Part shown: positions 17,214 through 25,280 of the stretch, in pieces | Numbering within the stretch: the first letter of the stretch is position 1 | Layout: each line of letters opens with the position of its first letter | Origin: Flavobacterium tibetense | GTDB lineage: Bacteria; Bacteroidota; Bacteroidia; Flavobacteriales; Flavobacteriaceae | Length of the DNA: 64,000 nt | NCBI RefSeq assembly: GCF_003293845.1 | Contig: NZ_QLST01000013.1 | Coordinates: 1 to 64,000, forward strand | Direction: 5' to 3' | Notes under the pieces: generated by a model | What the model saw: the letters and a program-made list of their open reading frames with translations, nothing else | Told to the model about the DNA's origin: nothing | Databases searched by the model: none | Position numbers and translations under genes: made by a program

Positions 17214-17310
17214 CTTTTTATAAAAAACTTTTGGTAGTTTTTTATAAAAGAGCTCAAACAATGCTGCTATCCCTAATGCAAAAGTGGTTTTCAGTTGAAA
17301 TTAAAAATAA
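17214..17310. repeat. Spacer repeat, copy A (partial)
   Basis: Shares the core TTTTTTATAAAAGAGCTCAAACA, CTATCCCTAATGC and AAGTGG..TTTCAGTTGAAATTAAAAATAA with copies B and C. It lacks their left part (AAGTAAAACCCAGAAGTT). Its left arm forms a hairpin, CTTTTTATAAAAAAC with GTTTTTTATAAAAG. Confidence 0.8.
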
Positions 17311-17429
17311 CCATTTTAAAAAAATTTCTTATAATTGTATATTGCTAACAAGACCAAAATGAATTTTACATTTATTTTAGGGTTAAGAAGAAATATAGGT
17401 AACTTATTTTAGGACGAGAAAAAGTAATT

Positions 17430-17933
17430 ATGAAGAAGATGTTTATTTATTCAATGTTGATATTTTTTATATCATGTAAAAGTCAAGTTACCAGTGAACA
17501 AACTTTTGATTCTATAAAGATTAAGCTTATTGATTTTTTACAAAGCAAAAGTGAGATTGATAGTATTAGGGCAAACAAGCTTAGAAATGGAGAACATACT
17601 TTTAATTTAAGAGGTATTTTTAACAACAAGCATAAAGGAGAACTAATTAATGGTTTATATGCATTTTCCGCATTTAGTTCTAGTTCTAGGGGCTTTTTTA
17701 TAATAGTGGAAAACAATTCTTTTATCATATTAGATTTATCCACAAGAGAAGGTCTAGATAAATCAATTAAAGAAGTATTAGATTTTGCAGAAAGAAGTAA
17801 ATATTGTGTTACAATCTCAAGTGAGATTGTATCTAGATTAGTAACTGTTTATTATAATAAAAATAAAAATATTTTAGCGGGCATTGACCTTAATTGTGAA
17901 AGAGGAATTTCAAATACAGATGATTTACCTTAA
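17430..17933 (+). CDS. Orphan lipoprotein 1 of the repeat-separated gene array
   Basis: 167 residues. A short signal peptide ends in MLIFFISCKS, giving a lipobox Cys at about residue 16. The body is mixed alpha/beta (GLYAFSAFSSSSRGFFIIVENNSFIILD) with no catalytic motif I recognise. Two Cys lie near the C-terminus. The sequence is visibly more AT-rich than the housekeeping genes around it. No clear -7 box precedes it. Lying between spacer copies A and B, it looks like an inserted accessory gene; function unknown. Confidence 0.6.
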   Translation: MKKMFIYSMLIFFISCKSQVTSEQTFDSIKIKLIDFLQSKSEIDSIRANKLRNGEHTFNLRGIFNNKHKGELINGLYAFSAFSSSSRGFFIIVENNSFIILDLSTREGLDKSIKEVLDFAERSKYCVTISSEIVSRLVTVYYNKNKNILAGIDLNCERGISNTDDLP

Positions 17934-18000
17934 AATAAAAACAATAAAGACGAACTTAACAATTCGTTAGTTCGCACCACAGCAACCTCCAAACCATTTT

Positions 18001-18141
18001 GAAATAAACGGTTCAATTCAAGAAACTGTTTTAAAAAAGTAAAACCCAGAAGTTGAAAAACTTTTGATAGTTTTTTATAAAAGAGCTCAAACAAAGCTCC
18101 TATCCCTAATGCGAAAGTGTTTTCAGTTGAAATTAAAAATA
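18001..18141. repeat. Spacer repeat, copy B
   Basis: Runs from AATAAACGGTTC..ATTCAAGAAACTG through AAGTAAAACCCAGAAGTT and TTTTTTATAAAAGAGCTC to GAAATTAAAAATAA. It aligns with copy C over its whole length with scattered substitutions. Upstream of it, at about 17952-17974, is an imperfect palindrome CGAACTTAAC...GTTAGTTCG. Confidence 0.85.
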
Positions 18142-18202
18142 AATTCTTATAATTGTAGAACTTTAAAAAAGTTAGCTTTAAGATAAAAGACGGAATAAAA
18201 TT

Positions 18203-18210
18203 TAAATTTG
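18203..18210 (+). promoter_or_regulatory. -7 box directly in front of the second array gene
   Basis: TAAATTTG ends 4 nt before the ATG at 18215. With the usual start-site distance the transcript would begin at or next to the A of the start codon, giving a leaderless mRNA. Confidence 0.5.
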
Positions 18211-18214
18211 CGTA

Positions 18215-18757
18215 ATGAAGAAAAATATCGAAATTAAACTTGATAAAAAAAAGATATTAAAATCTTTGTTTTATATAAACATTTTTTTCTTGACATGTTT
18301 TTTATTTGTACTTACCCCACAAACATTTACTTCTGTAATTTGTAGAAATAAACATATAATTTTTACAATAGGAATATTGGGCATTATTTTAGCATTAATC
18401 TATTTATATCCATTATTTTCAAAACTGTTTAAAAACAAAGCTGGATTAATTATAAATGAAAATGGAATATTTAACAATACTGAATATTTAAATCTTGGTT
18501 TTATTAAATGGTCTGATGTAATTAGTGTCAAAACTAAAACATGTGGGAAGGGAAAATATTTATTATTAGAATTAGAAAATGAGGATGAATACATGAAAAG
18601 ATTAGACAATTGTATTTTTAAGTTTTACGCAAAGTTTAACAAAGTTCAATATGGAACTATTGTACATATAACTCATTCTACATTAGATTGTTCTTTTGAA
18701 GATTTAGAGCGATTGATTTTGAGTAGCTATAACCAAAACAAACAAATTATAAATTAA
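18215..18757 (+). CDS. Two-helix membrane protein of the gene array, resembling the STM3941 family
   Basis: 180 residues. Two hydrophobic segments (about 15-37 and 47-67) are followed by a PH-like soluble domain containing IINENGIFNNTEYLNLGFI then KWSDVISV. The pattern INENGI..N..LGFI.W.DI is reminiscent of STM3941-type proteins, which often occur as small accessory or immunity-like genes. The match is from memory and tentative. It is strongly AT-rich, lies between spacer copies B and C, and has its own promoter box 4 nt upstream. Confidence 0.55.
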   Translation: MKKNIEIKLDKKKILKSLFYINIFFLTCFLFVLTPQTFTSVICRNKHIIFTIGILGIILALIYLYPLFSKLFKNKAGLIINENGIFNNTEYLNLGFIKWSDVISVKTKTCGKGKYLLLELENEDEYMKRLDNCIFKFYAKFNKVQYGTIVHITHSTLDCSFEDLERLILSSYNQNKQIIN

Positions 18758-18804
18758 TAGAAAACATATTAACTAACAATCGTAACGTCTAAGAAGAATA
18801 ATAA

Positions 18805-18947
18805 TAAAATAAATGGTTCCATTCAAGAAACAGTTTTAAAAAAGTAAAACCCAGAAGTTAAAACACTTTTGGTGGTTTTTTATAAAAGAGCTCAAACAAA
18901 GCTCCTATCTCTAATACGAAAGTGGTTTTCAGGTGAAATTAAAAATA
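18805..18947. repeat. Spacer repeat, copy C
   Basis: Same order of blocks as copy B: AAATGGTTCCATTCAAGAAAC, AAGTAAAACCCAGAAGTT, TTTTTTATAAAAGAGCTC, CTATCTCTAATACGAAAGTGG and TGAAATTAAAAATAA. The distance to copy B is about 0.8 kb. Confidence 0.85.
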
Positions 18948-18971
18948 ATTATTTAAGAAAAATTTTAAGAA

Positions 18972-19718
18972 ATGAAAACAGTAATTAAAATTTTAGTTCC
19001 TTTTTCTATTTTGTTTATTAATTGTAAATCGACAGAAAAATTCAATGGTAATGAAATAAGTATTCATGATATATATTATGCAATTGGTGACGAAAGAAAA
19101 GAAATACATTTTAAAGAAAATACATTTACTTTTTTAGATAAATTTTCTGGAAAAGATTTTTCATATTATAATTGTTGTGATACATTGAGTAAAGGTTCAT
19201 TCAAAATAATCAATAATTCTATCATAGAACTTACATCAATAAACGATTTTAATTCTGGATTCTTAGATTTTAACATTAAAGAAAAAACAACTAATAACTT
19301 AGATACTTTATACATAAAAATAACTAATCCAATTGAAAAAAAGTATAATAGTAAGACCAAAAGGGAGCTAAAATACATGTTGCAATTAGGAACTAATGAC
19401 AAGGAATTAAATAGATATTTTACTTATACTGAAATTAATAATAATTTATTAAAAATCCCTATTTCAAATTCATTCGAAATTTATGATATCGAGCTAACAA
19501 TTTATGTTGAGCCATTTATAAGTGTAAAAGAAAAAAACATTAATGTAATAAATACTTTTAATCAAAAGATAAAAAACAAGAAATCTAACAAGATTGAAAT
19601 TGATGTTCCTGAACTTACTTATAATTATATAAATTTTAGACGGCTAAAAATGGATTATATTAGAGTTGTATCTGAAAATAAATTAATATTTGATGGAATA
19701 GAATATTTAAAAAAATAG
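18972..19718 (+). CDS. Orphan lipoprotein 2 of the repeat-separated gene array
   Basis: 248 residues with a lipoprotein signal (ILFINCKSTEKF, Cys at about residue 18). The rest is rich in Asn, Lys and Ile, with beta-type patterns and no recognisable family. A Cys pair occurs at YYNCCDTLSKG. It is strongly AT-rich like its two neighbours. It lies between spacer copies C and D. No product can be proposed. Confidence 0.55.
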   Translation: MKTVIKILVPFSILFINCKSTEKFNGNEISIHDIYYAIGDERKEIHFKENTFTFLDKFSGKDFSYYNCCDTLSKGSFKIINNSIIELTSINDFNSGFLDFNIKEKTTNNLDTLYIKITNPIEKKYNSKTKRELKYMLQLGTNDKELNRYFTYTEINNNLLKIPISNSFEIYDIELTIYVEPFISVKEKNINVINTFNQKIKNKKSNKIEIDVPELTYNYINFRRLKMDYIRVVSENKLIFDGIEYLKK

Positions 19719-19765
19719 ACAATATAGGAATGTGACTTATTACAAATCATCCACCACCATGTTAA

Positions 19766-19838
19766 AAATAAACGCTTTCATTTAAGAAACTGTTATAAAA
19801 AAGTAAAACCCAGAAGTTGAAAAACTTTTGGGTTTTTT
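19766..19838. repeat. Spacer repeat, copy D (left part only)
   Basis: Keeps AAATAAACGCTTTCATTTAAG and AAGTAAAACCCAGAAGTTG of copies B and C, but then forms an intact terminator instead of continuing into GAGCTC. It marks the right end of the array. Confidence 0.8.
19805..19838. terminator. Bidirectional terminator at the array/remB boundary
   Basis: AAAACCCA-G-AAGTT pairs with AACTT-T-TGGGTTTT around a GAAA loop, with T-runs on both strands. Copies B and C contain the left arm but a degraded right arm. Confidence 0.8.
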
Positions 19839-19902
19839 GTGTTATTCACTTTGCTTTTTTTTGAAAGAGCTGAAGTACTTAATTTTATTTCAAAACTTCC
19901 AA

Positions 19903-22020
19903 TTAATAATCAAAATACCAGTTAAATAAATCACTTCTTAATCCAATAGAAATCCAAGTGGTCGTTGATTGAACTGTAGAGGCGGTTTGCGCTGTTGGAT
20001 CAAAATTTCGGTACATGAAATTCCCAAACAAACGCATATTGGTTACTGGATTTACCAAATAACCCAATTGCAAATCCGCAATCATCACATTGGTTTTGTT
20101 TCCTTGTGCAATTCCAACTCCAGTATCAAAAGGACGATTTTCATCGTAGTCTAAATAGATGTTGCCACCGTAATTGAAGTTATCTGTTCCGTCATTAAAA
20201 TCAAAACCTCTTTGTCCGTAAATTAATCTTGCTTCTCCGTAATATCTTCCTTTTTGGTAACGGGCAATTCCTACTAATTCTCTGAAATTAGCGCCCCATT
20301 GGTGTCCCATACTAATATTATTATGCGCATAATTCGTCAACGGATTGCTGTGCGAATACACATAAGGTCGCACTTGGTTGTATTCCACTTGTAAGGTTAA
20401 ATTTTTAATTTGGAAGGCATCATAATACTTCGCTCCTATTTGGTAACCAAATTTATTTCGCCAACTTTGATTTTGTTCTCTAACATCACCAATCGCGAAT
20501 TCATCTAACAAAAATTGGCTATAAAAATTGATTTGGTTGTTCCATTTGTATTTGGCAGTAGCTCCCAAAACGGCATTTCCCGCTCTTGAAGAAGACGAAA
20601 ATTCCACCGCACGATAAAAAATAATTGGATTCACAAAATTCACATCAAAACCTCTGTCATTGGTATTAGACCAAACTACGCTTTCAAACAAACCAATGTT
20701 CAATCGCTTGGTCAAATTATAACTCAAATAATGACTTGCCATGTATTTTGAAGCATAAGCTCCGTCAACGGTGACTTCTGGTCGCACGTCTTTCAACCAC
20801 ATATAGGTATTGGTATACTTGATTTTCCAAAAAGACGTATTAATTTTAAAAAACGGATATGGACTCGTAGCATCACTCTGCAACAACGAACGATAACCAT
20901 CACCAATGAAATTTCTGCCGTAGCCCAATTGTAAGTCTATGAATTCATTCGGTTTGTATTTCAAGTTTGCTTCCGCCATTGGAAAATCATAAGCATCATC
21001 TTTAAATCGTTTGGCAATACCAATTCCGGGAATAATCGCAGGATTTCCGCCTGAAGGCGCTAAAGTTTCTGAATAGGCATTGTAATAATCCGCGAATCTT
21101 CCTTGACTTTCGTAAATTGATGTGGTGAATGTTAGTTTTTCTCCCAAAGCACCTTGTATTTGAACTCCTCGAGTATTGACAAATGTGTTTGATATTTCAC
21201 TATCTAAATCTTTTCCACCACGAAAATCAAAAATAGGATTCATAGTAAACCAATATTTTTCGCCTTGAATCGCAATCAGGTTTTCATTGAAGATTTTTCG
21301 TCCCCACCAACCGTCTTTTTGTTTCATTAATTGTTGGTTCACCGCTTCAAAATCGTAATATTTGGCTACTTCTGCATACGAATACGGTTTGGTAGCCGTG
21401 TGATTGTTACTCCCAACTTGATTTAATAAGGCATCAAAATTGGCATAATTCAAATGCGTAAAAGCAACATTCAAATTGCTCTTGTATTGCAGATTTTCGA
21501 AAGGTTTGTAGTTTTTAGCTACATCTTCAAATTCAGTTAATTCTTTTTTATTATCAATTAGAACGGAATTGGTTTTATCTTGTACAATTACATTTGATTT
21601 TGTTCCAAAAAGCGTTGGCTCTTCCAATGGAATACCGATTTTGATAGTGTATTTGGCAAATGTTGGTCTTCCAGAATAGGTTGCTGGTTTTACTTTTGGT
21701 AAGGCATCGAAAACTCTTTGCGTTTCTTCTTTTAACGAGGATGAAACCGCATCAATATATAATGTTTTGAATTTCCCAATAGTATCTACTTCAAAAACAG
21801 CATAAATATTTCCTTTGTAATTACTACTTACAATTTCTTGCGGCACTTTAAAATTTTGGAAGAAAAAAGTTTGAATGGTATTGTAAAAACAAGCCTCTTG
21901 ATTTTCTCTTACTTCGTTTTCACATTCCGGAAATTGCGGCATTTGTTCCGTTGATTGTACTTGAGCAGTAGCCCAATTAATTCCTAAAACTAACGAAAGA
22001 ACAACTATATAATTTCTCAT
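19903..22020 (-). CDS. remB: Outer-membrane protein resembling gliding motility protein RemB
   Basis: 705 residues from ATG 22020, which starts a clean signal peptide (MRNYIVVLSLVLGINWATAQ); the longer frame is rejected. Residues about 30-140 look like a TonB C-terminal-type module (GNIYAVFEVDTIGKFKTLYI). The rest alternates aromatic-rich strands ending in RSDLFNWYFDY, typical of an outer-membrane beta barrel. Size and layout fit RemB of Flavobacterium, which is linked to gliding motility; the identification is from memory. It lies 4 bp downstream of deoC. Confidence 0.65.
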   Translation of the reverse strand: MRNYIVVLSLVLGINWATAQVQSTEQMPQFPECENEVRENQEACFYNTIQTFFFQNFKVPQEIVSSNYKGNIYAVFEVDTIGKFKTLYIDAVSSSLKEETQRVFDALPKVKPATYSGRPTFAKYTIKIGIPLEEPTLFGTKSNVIVQDKTNSVLIDNKKELTEFEDVAKNYKPFENLQYKSNLNVAFTHLNYANFDALLNQVGSNNHTATKPYSYAEVAKYYDFEAVNQQLMKQKDGWWGRKIFNENLIAIQGEKYWFTMNPIFDFRGGKDLDSEISNTFVNTRGVQIQGALGEKLTFTTSIYESQGRFADYYNAYSETLAPSGGNPAIIPGIGIAKRFKDDAYDFPMAEANLKYKPNEFIDLQLGYGRNFIGDGYRSLLQSDATSPYPFFKINTSFWKIKYTNTYMWLKDVRPEVTVDGAYASKYMASHYLSYNLTKRLNIGLFESVVWSNTNDRGFDVNFVNPIIFYRAVEFSSSSRAGNAVLGATAKYKWNNQINFYSQFLLDEFAIGDVREQNQSWRNKFGYQIGAKYYDAFQIKNLTLQVEYNQVRPYVYSHSNPLTNYAHNNISMGHQWGANFRELVGIARYQKGRYYGEARLIYGQRGFDFNDGTDNFNYGGNIYLDYDENRPFDTGVGIAQGNKTNVMIADLQLGYLVNPVTNMRLFGNFMYRNFDPTAQTASTVQSTTTWISIGLRSDLFNWYFDY

Positions 22021-22024
22021 GATT

Positions 22025-22768
22025 TTAATATTCCGATTGTGATTGTTGACCGTTTGCAATAGCTTTTGCAGCGGAAGTTCCGATTCTTTTTACACCTAAT
22101 TTAATCATAGCAACCGCTTCATCATACGAACGAACACCACCAGCTGCTTTAACTGGCAATGGACAAGCATTTTCAAGCATCAATGTAATTGTTTCTATTG
22201 TAGCGCCATTGGGCAAACCGTTTTTTGTTGGGTAAAATCCTGTGGAAGATTTCACGAAAACTTTTTCGTACTGCGCTTCTTTGAAGTTAGCAATGACACA
22301 ATTTTTAACCAAAGCCGTTAATTGGATAATTTGTTGGGGTGATAATGCAGCCACTTCAATAATCCATTTTACGATTTTGTGATGTTCTAAACCTAATTTA
22401 GTACAAGCAATTACTTGATTTTTTACCAATTCTACTTCACCGCGTTTAAAGGCTTCATAGTCTAATACAAAATCTAAATCGTCTGCTCCATTTTGGATGG
22501 CCAATTTTGCTTCAGCTAGTTTAAAATCCAAATCATTATCTCCTTTTGGGAAATCAATTACAGTTCCAATGGTAACTTTAGAATTGGCATCTGAAATCAT
22601 TTTTTTGGCCAAAGTCACACATTCTGGACGAATCATGATAAGTTTGAAATCTTCATCAATAGCTTCTTGAATGGCATTTTGCACCACTAGATGATTTTCA
22701 CTTTCTGAAATTCCCGCTTGAGCAGCTGTTTTTAAATACGTTGAATCTAGAAATTGTTTGACATTCAT
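22025..22768 (-). CDS. deoC: Deoxyribose-phosphate aldolase
   Basis: 247 residues. The TIM-barrel enzyme cleaves 2-deoxyribose-5-phosphate to glyceraldehyde-3-phosphate and acetaldehyde in the cytoplasm. The Schiff-base lysine motif FVKSSTGF is present, as are the distal KAAGGVRSYDEA and RIGTSAAKAI motifs. It starts ATG at 22768 with no competing start. It probably shares a transcript with the remB-like gene, an unexpected pairing that may only reflect compact packing. Confidence 0.95.
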   Translation of the reverse strand: MNVKQFLDSTYLKTAAQAGISESENHLVVQNAIQEAIDEDFKLIMIRPECVTLAKKMISDANSKVTIGTVIDFPKGDNDLDFKLAEAKLAIQNGADDLDFVLDYEAFKRGEVELVKNQVIACTKLGLEHHKIVKWIIEVAALSPQQIIQLTALVKNCVIANFKEAQYEKVFVKSSTGFYPTKNGLPNGATIETITLMLENACPLPVKAAGGVRSYDEAVAMIKLGVKRIGTSAAKAIANGQQSQSEY

Positions 22769-22801
22769 TGGAAATGAATTAAGTAATTAAGATGTAAAAA
22801 T

Positions 22802-22832
22802 AAAAAAATCCCTTCGAAAAGGGATTTTTTTT
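22802..22832 (-). terminator. Terminator of the first tonB gene
   Basis: TCCCTT-CGAA-AAGGGA with flanking A- and T-runs. On the minus strand it follows the tonB stop at 22849 by about 20 bp. Confidence 0.85.
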
Positions 22833-22848
22833 CTATTTAAATGTCAAT

Positions 22849-23604
22849 TTAATTCACTTTGAAAGAAATTGGGATCACATATTTAATTTTTACGGCAACA
22901 TCACCTTGCTTCGCAGGTTCTAATTTTGGCAATTTACTTACCGCTTTTTCTGCTGCTACTTGCATAGCTGGTGTTGCTCTGTTGTTATCCAACGCTTTTA
23001 CATTGGTAATGTTTCCTTTTTCGTCAATCACAAATTCAACCACTGCTGTTCCTTGTCTTTTGTTTTCCAAATCTTTATTTGGATACACTAAGTTTTTAGA
23101 AATTGCTTTGGCCAATTGCTCATCGAAACAAGCTTTTTGTTCGCTTCTTTTTAACCCTTTACAAGCTTTAAACATGGGCAATTGCTCCACTGAAAATATC
23201 GTTGGTTTATCTACAGTAGATGTTGTGTTGTTGTTATTATTAGTAACATCTGTTTTAACTTCAACATCCGATTTTGTATCTGATGGATTTTCTGAAGCTA
23301 AATCTTCTTTTTTAATAACTTCATCATCTTTTTTAATATCAACATCAACAAACTCCTTTGGTAATTTAACTACAGGTTTTATAGCTTTAGTTTCAATAGG
23401 ATTTGACTTAATTACTTCTGGATTATACACGAATGCAGCTTCCTCTGTCCATGTTGGCTCTGCTTTAAAAACTGTATCTTTTGAAAAAGATAAAAACTTA
23501 AACTCTAAAAAAGACAACACTAAAACTAGTACTGCAATTAAACCCACTTGAAAATAGATTACACTATTTTTGGTTTTTCTTTGGAAATTTTCATTCGTTC
23601 TCAT
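22849..23604 (-). CDS. TonB family energy transducer (copy 1)
   Basis: 251 residues: one N-terminal membrane helix (about 20-35), a periplasmic linker rich in Lys/Asp/Val and Asn, and a TonB C-terminal domain (about 160-251). That domain contains the RQGTAVVEFVIDEKGNITNV core and ends in YVIPISFKVN. TonB-type proteins couple the proton motive force to outer-membrane receptors. Its linker lacks the Pro-run of the neighbouring copy. The conserved QLPMFKACKG and CFDEQLAKAI with paired Cys also occur in copy 2. No exbB/exbD is nearby. Confidence 0.88.
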   Translation of the reverse strand: MRTNENFQRKTKNSVIYFQVGLIAVLVLVLSFLEFKFLSFSKDTVFKAEPTWTEEAAFVYNPEVIKSNPIETKAIKPVVKLPKEFVDVDIKKDDEVIKKEDLASENPSDTKSDVEVKTDVTNNNNNTTSTVDKPTIFSVEQLPMFKACKGLKRSEQKACFDEQLAKAISKNLVYPNKDLENKRQGTAVVEFVIDEKGNITNVKALDNNRATPAMQVAAEKAVSKLPKLEPAKQGDVAVKIKYVIPISFKVN

Positions 23605-23660
23605 AATTACAAATATTAAGTTAACAACTCTTTAACAAAACATTTACAATTTACGTGCCA

Positions 23661-23689
23661 AAAAAAATCCCGACCATTTGGTCGGGATT
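23661..23689 (-). terminator. Terminator of the second tonB gene
   Basis: AATCCCGACCA / TGGTCGGGATT stem with a 2-nt loop and a minus-strand T-run. It makes the two tonB genes separate transcripts. Confidence 0.85.
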
Positions 23690-23693
23690 GAAA

Positions 23694-24428
23694 TTATCTT
23701 ATAGTAAAGTTAATTGGTAAACCGTATTTAACTTTAACAGGCTTTCCTCTTTGTTTACCTGGTGTGAACTTCGGTAATTTAGAGATAATTCTTTGTGCTT
23801 CTTTTTCCAACAATTCACCTTCTTGAGGTCCTCTTGTTTGAATATCAATAACATTACCTTGTTTATCAATCACAAACTGAACAGAAACTCTACCTTGAAT
23901 ATTGTTATCTGCAGCTCTTGAAGGATAGCTAAAATGTTTTTTAATGTGTTTTGCCATTTGTTCGTTAAAACATTCTAAACGTTTCGCTTTAGGAACTGTC
24001 TCACAACCTGGAAACAATGGAATATCTTCAATAACAGCAAAAGGCAGCTCCCCATCAAAATCATCTGCATCACCATCTCCACCAACATCTGACGCTTTCA
24101 CAATCACAACAGGTTTATTTTCTTCTACTTCCGTAGTTTCAATTTTTTTATCTTCTAATTTGATTTCATCTTTCACCACTTCAATTACCTCTGGTGCAGG
24201 CGGTGGTGGTGGTGGAAGTCTCTGTATTGGAGGTAATGTGATAATTGCTTCATCATCATCAACTACAATATTATCAGTAACAAATTCATCTTCTTTATCT
24301 TCTCTTGGGTCTTCAGATTTTAACTCAATCCCAATATAAGAAATCAACAAAATAGCAACTAAACCAACCTGAAAGAATAGCGTGCTATTTCTTTTTGGGT
24401 CAACATTAGGGTTTTTCTTAAGTTCCAT
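23694..24428 (-). CDS. TonB family energy transducer (copy 2)
   Basis: 244 residues. One N-terminal membrane helix is followed by an acidic segment, a Pro-run (QRLPPPPPPAPE) and a charged linker. A TonB C-terminal domain follows (about 155-244; GRVSVQFVIDKQGNVIDIQT, ending YGLPINFTIR). It is a paralogue of the gene just downstream, sharing the FPGCETVPKAKR..CFNEQMAKHI pre-domain with two Cys, but the linkers are unrelated. It starts at ATG 24428. Confidence 0.9.
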   Translation of the reverse strand: MELKKNPNVDPKRNSTLFFQVGLVAILLISYIGIELKSEDPREDKEDEFVTDNIVVDDDEAIITLPPIQRLPPPPPPAPEVIEVVKDEIKLEDKKIETTEVEENKPVVIVKASDVGGDGDADDFDGELPFAVIEDIPLFPGCETVPKAKRLECFNEQMAKHIKKHFSYPSRAADNNIQGRVSVQFVIDKQGNVIDIQTRGPQEGELLEKEAQRIISKLPKFTPGKQRGKPVKVKYGLPINFTIR

Positions 24429-24489
24429 AACTTTAATTTTGAGGTGCTAATATAAAGAATATTAGCAATAATTATCAATTTTTTTACTA

Positions 24490-24837
24490 TTATTTTTTTA
24501 CTCTAAGAAACACCATTCCTGAAATAGCTCCAATTGAATTAGCAACAACATCAAAGACATCAGCGGTTCTTGTCAAAGTAAAAACATCTTGAAACACTTC
24601 AATAATTATGCCATATACAACTGCAACAAACAATATGCTTAATTGTTGGTTTTTAGTTCTTGCATTTAATCCTTTTGCCCAAAGAACAACAAAGAAAAAA
24701 TAAAAGAAAAAATGTACCGTTTTGTCTTTGCCTGGTATCGAAATAGAAACACTTGGGACTTTTTCAAAAGAAACCAAGCTTAACCAAGTAATTACAGCTG
24801 TCCAAAAAATGGCAAGAATTAAAAATTTACGCTCCAA
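24490..24837 (-). CDS. VanZ family membrane protein
   Basis: 115 residues with three to four membrane helices and the VanZ-like pattern [12 protein letters not shown] and GIIIEVFQ...[15 protein letters not shown]. The start is TTG at 24837, overlapping the gcvH stop by 11 bp, so translation is probably coupled. VanZ-like proteins are small polytopic proteins of mostly unknown role. The gcvH-vanZ pairing fits the flavobacterial sprA neighbourhood. Confidence 0.8.
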   Translation of the reverse strand: MERKFLILAIFWTAVITWLSLVSFEKVPSVSISIPGKDKTVHFFFYFFFVVLWAKGLNARTKNQQLSILFVAVVYGIIIEVFQDVFTLTRTADVFDVVANSIGAISGMVFLRVKK

Positions 24838-25207
24838 TTAATGCTGCATAATCTTCACTAGATAATAATGAATCTACTTCTAATGTGTTTTCCACTTTAA
24901 TTTTAATCATCCAACCTTTTCCGTATGGATCTGAATTTACTGCTTCTGGTTCAGATTCTAAATCTTCGTTGAATTCAATAATTTCCCCACTTAATGGTAA
25001 AAACAAATCAGAAACTGTTTTAACAGCTTCAACTGTTCCAAAAACTTCATCTTTAGCTAAAGTTTGATCTAAAGTTTCAACTTCTACGTAAACAATATCA
25101 CCTAATTCTTTTTGAGCGAAATCTGTAATACCAACTGTAGCAATATCACCATCAATAGCAACCCACTCGTGGTCTTTTGTGTACTTTAAATTAGCAGGAA
25201 TATTCAT
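24827..25207 (-). CDS. gcvH: Glycine cleavage system H protein
   Basis: 126 residues from ATG 25207 ([15 protein letters not shown]). The longer frame to 25291 crosses the promoter box and is rejected. The lipoylated lysine is Lys63 in [11 protein letters not shown], and the C-terminus has the usual GWMIKIKV. GcvH shuttles the aminomethyl intermediate between P, T and L proteins. Other gcv genes are not in the window. Confidence 0.95.
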   Translation of the reverse strand: MNIPANLKYTKDHEWVAIDGDIATVGITDFAQKELGDIVYVEVETLDQTLAKDEVFGTVEAVKTVSDLFLPLSGEIIEFNEDLESEPEAVNSDPYGKGWMIKIKVENTLEVDSLLSSEDYAALIGA

Positions 25208-25230
25208 ATCGTTAAATTTATTTTGATGCA

Positions 25231-25238
25231 CAAATGTA
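25231..25238 (-). promoter_or_regulatory. -7 box of gcvH
   Basis: Minus-strand TACATTTG, 23 nt before the ATG. Confidence 0.5.
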
Positions 25239-25280
25239 GTTTTAATAATTGAAATGTAAAAAAGGTTTTTTGTTATTTTT

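Larger units (their letters stand above)
17053..17429. other. Gene-free boundary of the accessory island: promoter, short repeats and first spacer copy
   Basis: No convincing coding region. From left to right it holds the ctaB promoter and a small heptamer run (two AATTTAG units near 17107-17120). Then come an imperfect palindrome of a common dispersed type (17165-17194), the phrase GGTCGGGCTATCCGC (17194-17208), a long AT hairpin (17214-17250) and the first copy of the spacer that recurs to the right. The 61-codon frame at 17177-17362 runs through these repeats and is rejected as a gene. Confidence 0.7.

Noticed and set aside
17177..17362. 61-codon frame at the left of the array
   Set aside because: It is made entirely of repeat sequence and hairpin arms.
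17200..19840. Interpretation of the gene array as a chromosomal integron
   Set aside because: No integrase gene is in the window, and the spacers do not show paired RYYYAAC/GTTRRRY core sites at their ends. The small palindrome near 17952-17974 occurs at only one spacer. Cassette-like exchange by homologous recombination fits better.
22859..23551. 230-codon plus-strand frame
   Set aside because: It is antisense to the first tonB gene, which has a clear TonB C-terminal domain.
23944..24339. 131-codon plus-strand frame, Ser/Gly-rich
   Set aside because: It is the mirror of the tonB linker (Pro-run and acidic residues on the other strand) with no promoter or start context.
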